Counted from the stretch's first letter, positions 8,494 to 17,116 are shown. The stretch: DNA of 64,000 nucleotides from Chloracidobacterium sp. (GCA_016712045.1 JADJRV010000017.1:1-64000), one strand, 5' to 3'. Made by a program: numbers and translations. Notes: a model not told the origin generated them from the sequence alone.

Positions 8494-11400
8494 TCGATAT
8501 TAAAATATTTTGCGTCCGGATGATGGACGATGATCGCGGAGGTCGATTGCTCAGGTTCGAGCATAAATTCATCGGTCAGTTCGACGTCGATCCGCTCGGG
8601 CTGGAGCAGCTCGAACAGCTTTGTTTGGTCGTCAAGATTTGGACACGCGGGATAACCAAAACTATACCGCGAGCCTTGGTAACCTTGATGAAATAGCTTT
8701 GCCATTTCCGGTGCGTCGGTGCCGGCAATGCCGAGTTCCTCACGAATACGCTTGTGCCACATCTCAGCAAGAGCCTCGGCAGACTCGACCGACAGGCCGT
8801 GAAATAGCAGATAATCAGTGTAATTGTCAGTCTTAAATAGGTTTGCCGAATGTTCGCTCGCCTTGCGGCCCATTGTCACAAGGTCGAATGCGACTACATC
8901 GATCTTTCCTGAATCTACCGAAGCGAAATAATCCGCCAAACACAGGTTCTTGCCGCCACGTTGCTCCAGCGGCTGACGCGGGAACGTAAATCTCATCCGC
9001 TCGGTCCGTTCATCGTCCTGATAAATTATCAGATCGTTGCCCGACGACTGACATGGGAAATAGCCATAAACTAGTTTCGCCTCAAGCAGTTTCTGACCGA
9101 TCGCCTGTGCCTTGATCTCAGCAAATTTTGGATAGACTGTCGTTTTTAGCAGTTCTTCGTAATCTTCTTTCGAAGACTTACCTTGCTTGTACTGCCACTG
9201 CCCCTTGAACAAAGCCGTCTCGTTAATAAAATCAAAAACTTTGGTCAGGTCTTTGATCTCGACGACCTTTGAACCGTAAAACGGAGCTGTCGGTAGTTGC
9301 TCGATCGCGGGGATCTCCGACCGTGTCGTATGCGTCGTGTCGCCCGTTGAACGGGTCGAAACACGAGCCGCCGCTTTGCCAAGCTTGGCGTCCTCGCCGA
9401 CGAGATCTTCCTCATCACCCACCGTCACGATATCCGTGTCTAAGACATCACCCGACTCGGCCGCGACTTTGGACGTTGGACTTGGGACTTGGGACTCACC
9501 GCTAGCGGTGAGTTCGTCCATCGCGTGCAATCCATCAAAAGCATCCCTCGCGTAAAATAATTTTCCGTTAAAGAGCGGAATTAGATCGGCATCGACATAC
9601 CGCCGGTTGAGAGCCGCTCCACCCAAAATAACGGGAACCTTGATCCCTCGTTCATTCATCAATTCGAGGTTGTCACGCATGATGAGCGTTGATTTTACGA
9701 GCAAACCGCTCATTCCGATCGCATCGCAATTCGCTTCTTCGGCAGCCCGTAGAATATCGTCTATCGGCTGTTTGATGCCGAGATTTATTACCTTATAGCC
9801 GTTATTGGTGAGGATAATGTCGACGAGATTTTTGCCGATATCGTGCACGTCGCCCTTGACGGTCGCAAGCACAAGCACGCCCTTGTTTGATCCCTCGACC
9901 TTTTCCATAAACGGTTCGAGAAACTTCACCGCCGCCTTCATCGACTCTGCCGACTGTAGGACGAACGGCAACTGCATCTGGCCGGAACCAAACAATTCAC
10001 CGACGGTTTTCATACCATCCAGCAGCAGATCATTAATGATCTCAAGCGGCGGGTATGTTTCGAGGGCGAGTTTGAGTGAATCCTCGAGCCCAATGCGTTC
10101 ACCGTCGATGATGTGGTGTTTTAGCTTTTCCTCGATCGGCAGATTCGAAATGTCCGGCTTGATCGACTGTGCCGATTTGCCTTGGAACATATTCGAAAAA
10201 TTGCCGAGCGGGTCGTATGTGCAGATATCGCCGTCAAATTTTCGGCGGTCGTAGATCAGATCGCGGGCGGTGTCGATCTCAAGCTCGGAGAACCGCATCA
10301 GCGGCAATATCTTTGACGCGTTAACTATCGCCGAATTCATTCCCGCATCGACGCAATCGTGCAGAAATACCGAGTTCAGCACAACGCGGGCAGCCGGATT
10401 CAGCCCAAATGAGATGTTTGAGACGCCAAGGATGATATTCGCATCAGGCATTTCCTCATGGATTTGCTTGATCGCATTGATCGTCTCTACCGCGTTTTTG
10501 CGGTCTTCTTCGATGCCGGTCGAGATCGGCAGAGCAAGCGGATCAAAAAATATATCGTGCGATTCGATGCCGAATTCGACAGCCTGTTTATAAGCACGCC
10601 GCGCGATCCGCACCTTGTCATCGAACGACCGAGCCATACCGTCCTCGTCGATCAGGCCGATGACCACACCTGCGCCAAAACGTTTCGCAAGATCAAGAAC
10701 TTTTAGAAAACGCTCTTCGCCGTCTTCGTAATTTGTTGAGTTTAATAGAGATTTGCCGCCCGCGTGTTCGAGCCCGGCTTCCATCTTTTCCCACTCGGTC
10801 GAGTCGAACATCAGCGGGATCTTGACCGCCGTTGCGAGCCTTGACGCAAGCTCGTGCATATCCGCGACGCCATTACGCCCCACAAAATCGACGTTTACAT
10901 CTAGAATGTGCGCACCTTCTTTCTCTTGCGATTTGGCAAGTGAAACCAGCCCGTCCCAATCCTCAGCATCGAGCAGATCACGCATCTTCTTCGAACCTGA
11001 AGCGTTGACCCGTTCACCGACGATCAAAAACGAAGCATCCTGAGTATATGGCTGTTGAAAATATATCGACGAAGCTGACGGCGTCAGCTTTGCGTTTCTC
11101 GCTTTTGGCGAGATGCCGCTCAGACGTTCGACTACCTGCCGTAAATGTTCGGGCGAGGTCCCGCAACAACCGCCGACGATATTCGCACCAAAATCATTAG
11201 CAAAATGCTCGACCTGCGCCGCAAAACTCTCCGGCGTCTCATCGTAATGCTGCTTGCCGTCCTTGACCTCAGGTAAACCGGCGTTTGGCAGAACAGAAAC
11301 CGGAATGGGCGAATTTTCGCACAAATAGCGAAAACTATCCGCCATGTGCTTTGGCCCGGTGCCGCAGTTCATACCGATAACATCGATCGGAAACGGCTCA

Positions 11401-12035
11401 AGCGCAGTCAGAGCCGCACCGATCTCGGTGCCGTTGAGCATCGTCCCAAATATCTCGATCGTCACCGAAGCGATCACCGGAAGCTTGATCTTGGTCCTCT
11501 CAAAATGCTCAAAAATAGCCGCAAGTGCCGCTTTTGTCTGCAACAGATCTTGACAGGTCTCGACCATCAAAAGATCCGAACCGCCATCAACCAGCCCTCG
11601 AACCTGCTCAACATACGCCGCTTTCAGATCGTTATAGGTAATATGCCCAAGCGTCGGCAGCTTGGTTCCCGGCCCGATCGAACCGGCAACAAATCTCGGT
11701 TTGTCGTATGTGGAATAACCGCTTGCCACACGCTTTGCAAGCTGTGCAGCCTTTAGATTTACGTCATAAGTCTTATCCGCAATTCCAAACTCAACAAGCA
11801 CGACCTCGCTGCCGCCAAAGCTGTTCGTCTCGATCACATCGCACCCGACATCCAAAAACGCCGAGTGAACAGCCTCAATGGCATCCGGCCGTGTGTAGAG
11901 CAGATTCTCCGAACAATTCTCAAAATTCGCCCCGCCCCAATCCTCGATGGGCAGACTCAACGACTGCAAATACGTTCCCATCGCACCGTCAAAGACGATG
12001 ATCTTTTCTTTTAATAGCTCTAGAAATTCTGGCAT
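8490..12035 (-). CDS. metH: Cobalamin-dependent methionine synthase
   Basis: It transfers the methyl group of 5-methyltetrahydrofolate to homocysteine via methylcobalamin. All four modules are present in order: homocysteine domain with zinc ligands Cys224, Cys290 and Cys291 (MNCGTG, GGCCGTS); pterin-binding domain (VGERVNASGSKKM onward); cap plus B12 domain with the cobalt-ligating His731 in DVHDIGK; and the SAM-binding reactivation domain (PFYGSKVVEI to the C-terminus). At 1181 residues it is slightly shorter than E. coli MetH. The ATG at 12035 is chosen because the longer reading starts inside a terminator hairpin. A linker of about 80 residues between the B12 and reactivation domains is unusually long and is partly encoded by heptamer/palindrome repeats (9466-9513). 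It is controlled by the SAM-II-type riboswitch upstream. Confidence 0.97.
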   Translation of the reverse strand: MPEFLELLKEKIIVFDGAMGTYLQSLSLPIEDWGGANFENCSENLLYTRPDAIEAVHSAFLDVGCDVIETNSFGGSEVVLVEFGIADKTYDVNLKAAQLAKRVASGYSTYDKPRFVAGSIGPGTKLPTLGHITYNDLKAAYVEQVRGLVDGGSDLLMVETCQDLLQTKAALAAIFEHFERTKIKLPVIASVTIEIFGTMLNGTEIGAALTALEPFPIDVIGMNCGTGPKHMADSFRYLCENSPIPVSVLPNAGLPEVKDGKQHYDETPESFAAQVEHFANDFGANIVGGCCGTSPEHLRQVVERLSGISPKARNAKLTPSASSIYFQQPYTQDASFLIVGERVNASGSKKMRDLLDAEDWDGLVSLAKSQEKEGAHILDVNVDFVGRNGVADMHELASRLATAVKIPLMFDSTEWEKMEAGLEHAGGKSLLNSTNYEDGEERFLKVLDLAKRFGAGVVIGLIDEDGMARSFDDKVRIARRAYKQAVEFGIESHDIFFDPLALPISTGIEEDRKNAVETINAIKQIHEEMPDANIILGVSNISFGLNPAARVVLNSVFLHDCVDAGMNSAIVNASKILPLMRFSELEIDTARDLIYDRRKFDGDICTYDPLGNFSNMFQGKSAQSIKPDISNLPIEEKLKHHIIDGERIGLEDSLKLALETYPPLEIINDLLLDGMKTVGELFGSGQMQLPFVLQSAESMKAAVKFLEPFMEKVEGSNKGVLVLATVKGDVHDIGKNLVDIILTNNGYKVINLGIKQPIDDILRAAEEANCDAIGMSGLLVKSTLIMRDNLELMNERGIKVPVILGGAALNRRYVDADLIPLFNGKLFYARDAFDGLHAMDELTASGESQVPSPTSKVAAESGDVLDTDIVTVGDEEDLVGEDAKLGKAAARVSTRSTGDTTHTTRSEIPAIEQLPTAPFYGSKVVEIKDLTKVFDFINETALFKGQWQYKQGKSSKEDYEELLKTTVYPKFAEIKAQAIGQKLLEAKLVYGYFPCQSSGNDLIIYQDDERTERMRFTFPRQPLEQRGGKNLCLADYFASVDSGKIDVVAFDLVTMGRKASEHSANLFKTDNYTDYLLFHGLSVESAEALAEMWHKRIREELGIAGTDAPEMAKLFHQGYQGSRYSFGYPACPNLDDQTKLFELLQPERIDVELTDEFMLEPEQSTSAIIVHHPDAKYFNID
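9466..9513. repeat. Heptamer array plus palindrome inside metH
   Basis: Units TTGGACG, TTGGACT, TGGGACT, TGGGACT (plus strand) run directly into the perfect 20-bp palindrome at 9494-9513 (ACTCACC-GCTAGC-GGTGAGT). The insert is in frame and encodes Ser/Pro/Thr-rich linker sequence (ESQVPSPTSKV) between the B12 and reactivation domains of MetH. The array-plus-palindrome make-up matches the one at 32923-32966 in the NamZ fusion gene. Confidence 0.75.
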
Positions 12036-12040
12036 ATAAC

Positions 12041-12071
12041 AAAAAAACCCTGTGCCAAACAAGCACAGAGT
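12041..12071 (-). terminator. Intrinsic terminator of the metH riboswitch
   Basis: Read on the minus strand, ACTCTGTGC - 7-nt loop - GCACAGGGT is followed by a run of seven U, ending about 6 nt before the metH ATG. The stem is 9 bp with one G-U pair. The 5' arm is nearly complementary to GCAAAGAGT (12089-12097) just after the aptamer, giving a natural antiterminator. Confidence 0.85.
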
Positions 12072-12088
12072 TTCGTAAGATTCGTTCG

Positions 12089-12148
12089 ACTCTTTGCTGT
12101 TTAGCGGTTTATTTTACGTGGCCGCAAGTTGCAATAACTCACCACGTC
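12089..12148 (-). promoter_or_regulatory. SAM-II-type riboswitch (aptamer and antiterminator)
   Basis: On the minus strand the order is ACGTGG, TGA, a 15-nt A/T-rich loop, TTGCGGCCACGT, an AAAATAAA linker and CGCTAAACAGC. ACGTGG (12147-12142) and CCACGT (12121-12116) form a perfect P1. The GGTGA, TTGC-G-GCC and GCTAAA segments and their spacing match the H-type pseudoknot of SAM-II (SAM-alpha) riboswitches. The next segment, GCAAAGAGT (12097-12089), can pair with the 5' arm of the terminator with one mismatch. This implies termination when SAM is bound. SAM-II elements are known upstream of methionine and SAM biosynthesis genes, which fits metH. Confidence 0.85.
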
Positions 12149-12218
12149 GATAGTTAAGAGTCTAGTGAGTTGTGAGTCGTGAGTCAACTCCAAGCGCAAT
12201 GCGGGATCGCGCATTTTA

Positions 12219-12346
12219 GGCGAAAGCCCGCACGGAGTAAGGGCACCGACCGGGAACCACGGATCATAGGGCTAAAAATTAAGTTGAATGACGAACACAA
12301 CTTGAATAATGCTAGACGGTGCCCTTACTTCGTGCGGGCTTCTGCC
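12219..12346. repeat. Interspersed palindromic repeat, copy B (long loop)
   Basis: GCGAAAGCCCGCACGGAGTA followed by AGGGCACCG pairs with CGGTGCCCTTACTTCGTGCG followed by GGCTTCTGCC. The loop is about 70 bp, longer than in the other copies, and contains its own short inverted segment (AAGTTGAA/TTGAATAA region). It lies between the metH riboswitch and the secreted gene at 12453. A heptamer-like run (AGTGAGTTGTGAGTCGTGAG) sits at about 12164-12183, just before it. Confidence 0.8.
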
Positions 12347-12452
12347 CCAAATCCTGCATAAAAAATCTTTTTTGCAAGAAAATTTACAACCTGCCGTTCT
12401 CCTGTTACACGACGCAAGTCGCTAATTAAAAAACAATCAGGAGATAGTTCAC

Positions 12453-13259
12453 ATGTTAAAAAACATTTTCGCTTTGTCGTTTCTTTTTATCGCGACCGCT
12501 TTTGGTACAACAGCCGCAATGGCGGGGACACCAAATTTAGAGGTGATGGCGTGGCAGGGCAACGCAACACCGCTAGTCGAATCGCCCTATCAATACACGA
12601 CGCGTGTAAGAAATATCGGCAACGGTTCCGCGCAGTCCGTCACGATCGTGGTTGAGTTTCCGCTGACAAACACCAGCCCAAACAAATACATTTTAGGCAA
12701 ACTCACCGGGGTTTCAGCTAGCTCAGGCACTTGTTCGACCGCCGGCAACAAGATCACTTGCAATGTCGGCAGCCTCGGAAATAATCAGACCAAGTCTGTA
12801 ACCTTCACTTTTGAGTTTCAGGTCGCAACGACTGCCCCGACGTTCAAAACTACCGCATCAGCCGGCACACAACCGGAAAACAACCCGAACAACAACATCC
12901 GCGCGACCACGCCGTCTATCCGATATCCGGATAATATTCTCGGCTCGGGCACCTACATCGTTTCGTCGTGCACGGGACGCGGGCTAACGTCGTTTTATGA
13001 GTGCGAACTTTTTCCAAGTTCGATCCAAACCGGTCTATCGCTCGACTTTAACCTGGGCGGCACACTGGGCGTGACTGGTTATCCGATGTACACAGGGATA
13101 TGGGATCAAGCGTTGCTGCCCAACAAATCCTTACACTTTACAGTCGATGGCGAGCTCGAATTTAACGGGTTCGCATCAAACGGAGCTTGCTTCAAGGGGA
13201 TCACAACGTTCCCAAGCAGTACGGTCTACAACTCAGCCTATCGCGTCTGCGAACTCTAA
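12453..13259 (+). CDS. Secreted protein with a DUF11/CARDB-like domain, 268 aa
   Basis: A signal peptide with an AxA-like cleavage site (...TTAAMAG) leads into an Ig-like beta-sandwich (about 27-150). This resembles DUF11/CARDB adhesion modules (YTTRVRNIGNGSAQSVTIVVEFP, split by the usual NxxxC pattern). The remaining 110 residues have several cysteine pairs (SSCTGRGLTSFYECEL; GACFKGI; YRVCEL), suggesting a disulfide-stabilised exported domain of unknown role. A Shine-Dalgarno, CAGGAGA, lies 8 bp before the ATG. It is a single gene with a strong bidirectional terminator after it. The related DUF11 module recurs in the protein at 60081-62714. Confidence 0.8.
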   Translation: MLKNIFALSFLFIATAFGTTAAMAGTPNLEVMAWQGNATPLVESPYQYTTRVRNIGNGSAQSVTIVVEFPLTNTSPNKYILGKLTGVSASSGTCSTAGNKITCNVGSLGNNQTKSVTFTFEFQVATTAPTFKTTASAGTQPENNPNNNIRATTPSIRYPDNILGSGTYIVSSCTGRGLTSFYECELFPSSIQTGLSLDFNLGGTLGVTGYPMYTGIWDQALLPNKSLHFTVDGELEFNGFASNGACFKGITTFPSSTVYNSAYRVCEL

Positions 13260-13287
13260 GCCTTCAAAAACAACACAGCGACAATGG

Positions 13288-13321
13288 AAAAGACCGCCCC
13301 GATACTGAGGTGGTCTTTTTT
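13288..13321. terminator. Bidirectional intrinsic terminator
   Basis: AAAAGACCGCC and GGTGGTCTTTTTT form a stem of about 9 bp with a 10-nt loop and T-runs on both strands. It lies between the convergent secreted-protein gene (stop 13259) and the aminopeptidase gene (stop 13340). Confidence 0.85.
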
Positions 13322-13339
13322 CATTAGCATACCTTTCAA

Positions 13340-14500
13340 CTACGGTTTTAATGCCGCTTTGAACTCTGCTTCCCATGCGGCGATGGTTTGCAGAGGGCCT
13401 GCTTGTCCTTTGAAATGCTCTTTTAGCAGATCAAAAGCCTCTTGGCCGCGGGGATCGGCAAGCTTGATGATAGCCTGAACTCCATTGAAAATCGGCTGAA
13501 AATTATTGCTTGCGACCGCAGGCTTTAACTTTTCAAAGATCAGCGGATACGCACGCGGATCGCCTTTGCCGGTCGATCCGACAATAATGAGAGCGGCGGA
13601 TCGGGCGGCGGCAGGTGCAGTTTTGTCCGTCGCCGTCTTATAGCCGATCTCAAACGCCCGTTTATCACCAAGCTCAGCCAAACCATTCAAACCGGCGATC
13701 TGAATACGGCCTTTCCACGAAGGCGTCGTCGTCAGTTTTGACAAAGCCTCAAATGCTCGCGGGTCCTTGACCCGAGCAATTGCGAGTGCCGACTGATCGA
13801 TGACCTCATAACTACGGTCGGTCAAACCCGCAATGAAAAGATCGCCATACTTCTTATCCTGTGTCTCGCCGAGCAGCTCGAGTGCATCGCCTTTGACCTG
13901 CGGCTGTGTGTCTTTGGAAAGTCGCAGCAACGCCGCTTCGACATTCGCATCAAGCTTGACCGCCGGACGGTCTTGCCCCGGAGGCGGATCGGGCGAATAG
14001 ATATTTGCGATCACCGACAAAGCGGCACGACGGATACGCCAAAACGGATCTTTTTCTGCCGACGTGATAAGGGCAGCAACGACGCGTTCTTTTTCGGTAG
14101 CAGCCTTTGCCTCAAGTTCATTCATCGCCCAACGCCGTCCGAGCACGTCTTTGTCGTTCGCCATCTGATAGAGCAGATCGTCGGTCGATTTCTCGAACTT
14201 CATCTCCTTGAGCAGCGTGTCTTCGTAGTCCCAATTGACGAGCTTTGGCTTTGTTGCCGCGTCAAATGTGAACACATTCTCCGCTTGCGGCTTCATCCAG
14301 ACGCGGGTCACCTTGTTGTCGATATTTACATCGACATAACTTTGGAAAAACTCCGTTTGGGGATATTCGTTGTTGAGATCGAGCTTTTGCGTCTGTTTGA
14401 CGTTGAGCGTCAGCTTTTTCGCAGCTTCATCGTACGATTGCGTCACTTCGAAAACCGGATGGCCCATGCGATACAGCCACTGGTCAAAGAACCAGTCCAT
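13340..14500 (-). CDS. M1 aminopeptidase, C-terminal (HEAT-repeat) fragment
   Basis: The C-terminal part of the M1 peptidase whose catalytic domain is at 14443-15951. It begins MDWFFDQWLYRMGHPVFEV, the usual end of the catalytic helical region, continues with a beta-sandwich and ends with repeated helical HEAT-like units (DPFWRIRRAALSVIAN, EVIDQSALAIARVKDPRAF). It is separated by a 1-base loss in TTT at 14570-14572 (plus strand). Adding one base gives NHYLKANAHQPVSTEDLRIA across the junction. With the N-terminal part the protein is about 870 residues. Confidence 0.85.
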   Translation of the reverse strand: MDWFFDQWLYRMGHPVFEVTQSYDEAAKKLTLNVKQTQKLDLNNEYPQTEFFQSYVDVNIDNKVTRVWMKPQAENVFTFDAATKPKLVNWDYEDTLLKEMKFEKSTDDLLYQMANDKDVLGRRWAMNELEAKAATEKERVVAALITSAEKDPFWRIRRAALSVIANIYSPDPPPGQDRPAVKLDANVEAALLRLSKDTQPQVKGDALELLGETQDKKYGDLFIAGLTDRSYEVIDQSALAIARVKDPRAFEALSKLTTTPSWKGRIQIAGLNGLAELGDKRAFEIGYKTATDKTAPAAARSAALIIVGSTGKGDPRAYPLIFEKLKPAVASNNFQPIFNGVQAIIKLADPRGQEAFDLLKEHFKGQAGPLQTIAAWEAEFKAALKP

Positions 14501-15951
14501 CGACTGGCCGCTCGTTTCCTCGATCGCGATCCGCAGATCTTCGGTCGAGACCGGCTGGTGGGCGTTAGCTTTAGATAATGGTTGAGCGAAGCAGAAAACA
14601 GCTTGTCGCCGAGATGTTTGCGGAGCATATGCAACACGCAGCCGCCGCCGGGATAGGCGTAGTTGTCAAACAACCCGTCTTTGCTGTCGTAGTATTTCGT
14701 CACGATCGGACGACGCTGGCCTTGTGCCCACGACCCCAAAACCGAGTTGTGGCTTGCACGCAGATCGGCGTAAAGAAACTCGTCGTGGCCTTTAAGTTTC
14801 TCCGTCCACATATGCTGCATATACGTCGCAAAGCTCTCGTTAAGCCATATCTGCCCCCAATCGCGGCAGGTGACGTAATCGCCAAACCACTGGTGTGCAA
14901 GCTCGTGCGACTGCAGCCCTTCGCTGTCCGTGTCGAGCAGCTCGCGTTCGTCGTGGATCATCTCCTCGATCTGCGTCGTGGCGGAAATGTTCTCCATCCC
15001 GCCGCCAAAATCTTCAACAAACGCCTGTGAATACTTAGCGTAAGGATATTTAACTCCTGTGACCTCAGAAAAGAACCGCATCGTCGCCGGCAGATTCTTT
15101 GTCGTGGCGGCAACTTCTTTCGTCTCGTTAACATAACCGTAGTTATAGACCGGGATGCCGTCAAAATCCTGCACGACAGGCGTCGTTTCGGCGACGACGA
15201 TCGAGGTCAGGTAATTTGTGTACGGCTGTTCCATCTTCCAATGGAATGTGCGGGTGCTGTCGGCGTTCTCTCTTGTCTCCATCAGCTTGCCGTTCGAGAC
15301 GACAAAGAAAGGCTTTGCGACCGTTGCGCGAATCTCGGTCGTGCGAAAATCATTGGGCGAGTCATACGAAGGAAACCAGTAGCGGTTAAATTCCGATTCG
15401 CCCTGTGACCAGATCTGGCGCGGTTTGTTGGGATTGTCGGCGGTGGGTTTGATAAATCTTAAGCCCTGGCCAAAACCGCCGAGAATGCCGCTGTCGCTCG
15501 CATTATTTACATAATTCGTCTTATAAACAACCTTGACCTTAACGTCCTCACCTCCGCGATAAACGCGGTCGAGCGTGACATTGAGATTGTCGTTGTCGGC
15601 TTTGCCGTCGTAGGTAAATTTAAGAGCACCGCCGCCGACCAGCGTGACCGATTCGATAGTCATCAGCGCGGCGTCCAATGTGAACGTATCCGTATCTGCA
15701 AACGGAGCAAACGTCACGACCGTCGTGCCGATCGCCTGTTCCTTGTCCCAGTCAAACGACAGGTCAATATCGAGATGCTTGACGTCGATCTTGCGGCTGC
15801 GGATCCAATTTACCGGCGGTAGCTTACGCTTTTCGTCCTGCTGAACAAAAACATTCCGCGGCATCGGACGTGCCTGCACAACGGCAGACAAAGCAAACAT
15901 AACGATCATCGTGCCCGCAAACACCCGGCGGACAATACTCTGTGTGGTCAT
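14443..15951 (-). CDS. M1 family aminopeptidase, N-terminal catalytic fragment
   Basis: A secreted zinc aminopeptidase that removes N-terminal residues from peptides. The signal peptide is MTTQSIVRRVFAGTMIVMFA; then come the M1 beta-domain, the exopeptidase motif GGGMEN, the zinc site HELAHQWFGD and the second glutamate ligand in NESFATYMQH. The start at 15951 is chosen because GAGGAA lies 6 bp before that ATG; the frame also has an upstream TTG at 15963 that overlaps this Shine-Dalgarno. The frame is lost about 30 residues before the apparent stop, at 14570-14572, so the last 40 residues are nonsense. Most closely resembles M1 enzymes with C-terminal HEAT repeats. Confidence 0.9.
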   Translation of the reverse strand: MTTQSIVRRVFAGTMIVMFALSAVVQARPMPRNVFVQQDEKRKLPPVNWIRSRKIDVKHLDIDLSFDWDKEQAIGTTVVTFAPFADTDTFTLDAALMTIESVTLVGGGALKFTYDGKADNDNLNVTLDRVYRGGEDVKVKVVYKTNYVNNASDSGILGGFGQGLRFIKPTADNPNKPRQIWSQGESEFNRYWFPSYDSPNDFRTTEIRATVAKPFFVVSNGKLMETRENADSTRTFHWKMEQPYTNYLTSIVVAETTPVVQDFDGIPVYNYGYVNETKEVAATTKNLPATMRFFSEVTGVKYPYAKYSQAFVEDFGGGMENISATTQIEEMIHDERELLDTDSEGLQSHELAHQWFGDYVTCRDWGQIWLNESFATYMQHMWTEKLKGHDEFLYADLRASHNSVLGSWAQGQRRPIVTKYYDSKDGLFDNYAYPGGGCVLHMLRKHLGDKLFSASLNHYLKLTPTSRSRPKICGSRSRKRAASRWTGSLTSGCIAWAIRFSK

Positions 15952-15963
15952 ATAATTCCTCAA

Positions 15964-16299
15964 TATTTAGTGTGTATTCCTACGACTTATCTGATTGTAG
16001 ATCTGATGCGAATAGTTACGCGAGACGATGGTGTTTTGTTTCACTAACCCACCGAACAGCGAACTCTTGTCGCCAAGGGCGACGGACATTAAAGCCTAGG
16101 GAGCAGCGACCAAGAGGAGCGAATCCCTAGGTCGTTGGCGGCAAATTACCCCGTCCCTGTAGGGGACGAACATCGCCAGCGTTGTTGTTCGACGCTTTCA
16201 GCGTCGCGATCGTTATGCAACCTAAACCTAGGGTTACACGAACTGCGTTCGCTCACCCTAGGCTTTAATATTTGTCGCCGTTGGCGACCCAAGAATTTC
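15964..16299. repeat. Cluster of short palindromes with CCTAGG boxes
   Basis: There is no gene in this spacer. It holds at least five short palindromes: AGCCTAGGG...CCCTAGGT (16094-16132), CCCTGTAGGGG, CGACGCTTTCAGCGTCG, ACCTAGGGTT...ACCCTAGGC with inner GAACTGCGTTC (16224-16263), and GTCGCCGTTGGCGAC. The style (CCTAGG arms with small inner hairpins) recalls dispersed palindromic units seen in several environmental phyla. It lies downstream of DUF937 and upstream of the divergent aminopeptidase start. Confidence 0.7.
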
Positions 16300-16300
16300 T

Positions 16301-16351
16301 CCGGTCCACCTTGGTCCACTTTGGTCCATCTGGTCCGGACCGGACCAAAAA
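16301..16351. repeat. GGTCCACCTT decamer repeat, copy 1
   Basis: Three to four tandem 10-bp units (GGTCCACCTT, GGTCCACTTT, GGTCCATCT) end in the palindromic cap GGTCCGGACCGGACC and an A-run. The same arrangement and orientation occur at 55757-55873 and 59831-59871. It abuts a terminator hairpin on its right. Confidence 0.85.
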
Positions 16352-16354
16352 ATG

Positions 16355-16383
16355 AAAAGGCCGTCCGCGAGGACAGCCTTTCA
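16355..16383 (-). terminator. Intrinsic terminator for the DUF937 gene
   Basis: Read on the minus strand, GAAAGGCTGTCC-TCGC-GGACGGCCTTTTC has an 11-bp stem with one mismatch followed by T-rich sequence. It starts about 20 bp after the stop of the DUF937 gene. A short heptamer-like run (ACTGACAACCGACAACTGAC) lies between them. Confidence 0.75.
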
Positions 16384-16404
16384 CTGACAACCGACAACTG
16401 ACAA

Positions 16405-17043
16405 CTATTTATTCGTCATATACTTGAACGCCATCGAAGCGATGTCGTCGACCGCACTGCCGTCGTGGTCGCTGTCGAGCATGTTTGACGCCATGTCGAG
16501 CATTGCGTTGCCGGACGATTGCGGAGCGGCTTGCTGATTACCGCCCAAAAGCCCGCCGAGCAGACCGCCGAGGCCGTCGGCACCAACGTTTTGCTCTTGT
16601 TTTTGTTTGCCGAGATAGCTCATGACGATCGGGGCGAGAAACATCAAGATCTGAGCGACCTGACCGAGCCCGAGGCCGGATTTGTTGCTCACCTCTTGGG
16701 CAACCGCACCTTGGTTGGTGCCGAGGATATGGCCCAGTATGCCGCCCGCATCCGCCTGACGCGGCGGAGGAGCCGCCTCTTGGCTACCGCCAAAGATCAT
16801 ACCTGCGAGGCCGCCAAGATTATCAAGCACACCGCCGCCGCTGTGGTCCTGTTCGAGAGCGTTGTTGAGGCTTGTTGCACCCTCGGGCGTCGCGGCGTTG
16901 TTCGCAAGCCCATTTATCAACGCGGGCAGAGCCATCTGGATCGCCGAATTAACCAGCGAACTGTCCGCACCGACATTTTGACTGATCTGTTCGACCGCCT
17001 GAGTTCCCTGCTCCTGTCCAAGCAGATCCTGTAATGAAAACAT
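16405..17043 (-). CDS. DUF937 family protein, 212 aa
   Basis: The protein starts MFSLQDLLGQEQGTQAVEQI, the helical N-terminus typical of DUF937 proteins, and carries the repeated Gly-rich patches GGLAGMIFGG and GLGGLLGGLLGGNQQ. Two helical units (about 1-85 and 100-140) are joined by Pro/Gly linkers, and the C-terminus (DSDHDGSAVDDIASMAFKYM) contains a DxDxDG-like motif that could bind calcium. There is no signal peptide. A Shine-Dalgarno, AGGAG, precedes the ATG. The function of DUF937 is not established. It is a single gene, divergent from the NHL-repeat gene. Confidence 0.85.
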   Translation of the reverse strand: MFSLQDLLGQEQGTQAVEQISQNVGADSSLVNSAIQMALPALINGLANNAATPEGATSLNNALEQDHSGGGVLDNLGGLAGMIFGGSQEAAPPPRQADAGGILGHILGTNQGAVAQEVSNKSGLGLGQVAQILMFLAPIVMSYLGKQKQEQNVGADGLGGLLGGLLGGNQQAAPQSSGNAMLDMASNMLDSDHDGSAVDDIASMAFKYMTNK

Positions 17044-17116
17044 AATTTATATCTCCTGATTTTCGAAATAATTGCTGTGCCGATATAGTAGCAGAACAGG
17101 CCTCGCTTTCCAATAA

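Noticed and set aside
12063..12450. Cobalamin riboswitch in the metH leader
   Set aside because: The B12-box sequence is absent; the leader matches a SAM-II-type aptamer instead.
16519..17034. A 171-codon open frame on the plus strand opposite DUF937
   Set aside because: Shadow frame; the minus-strand gene has a Shine-Dalgarno and recognised family features.
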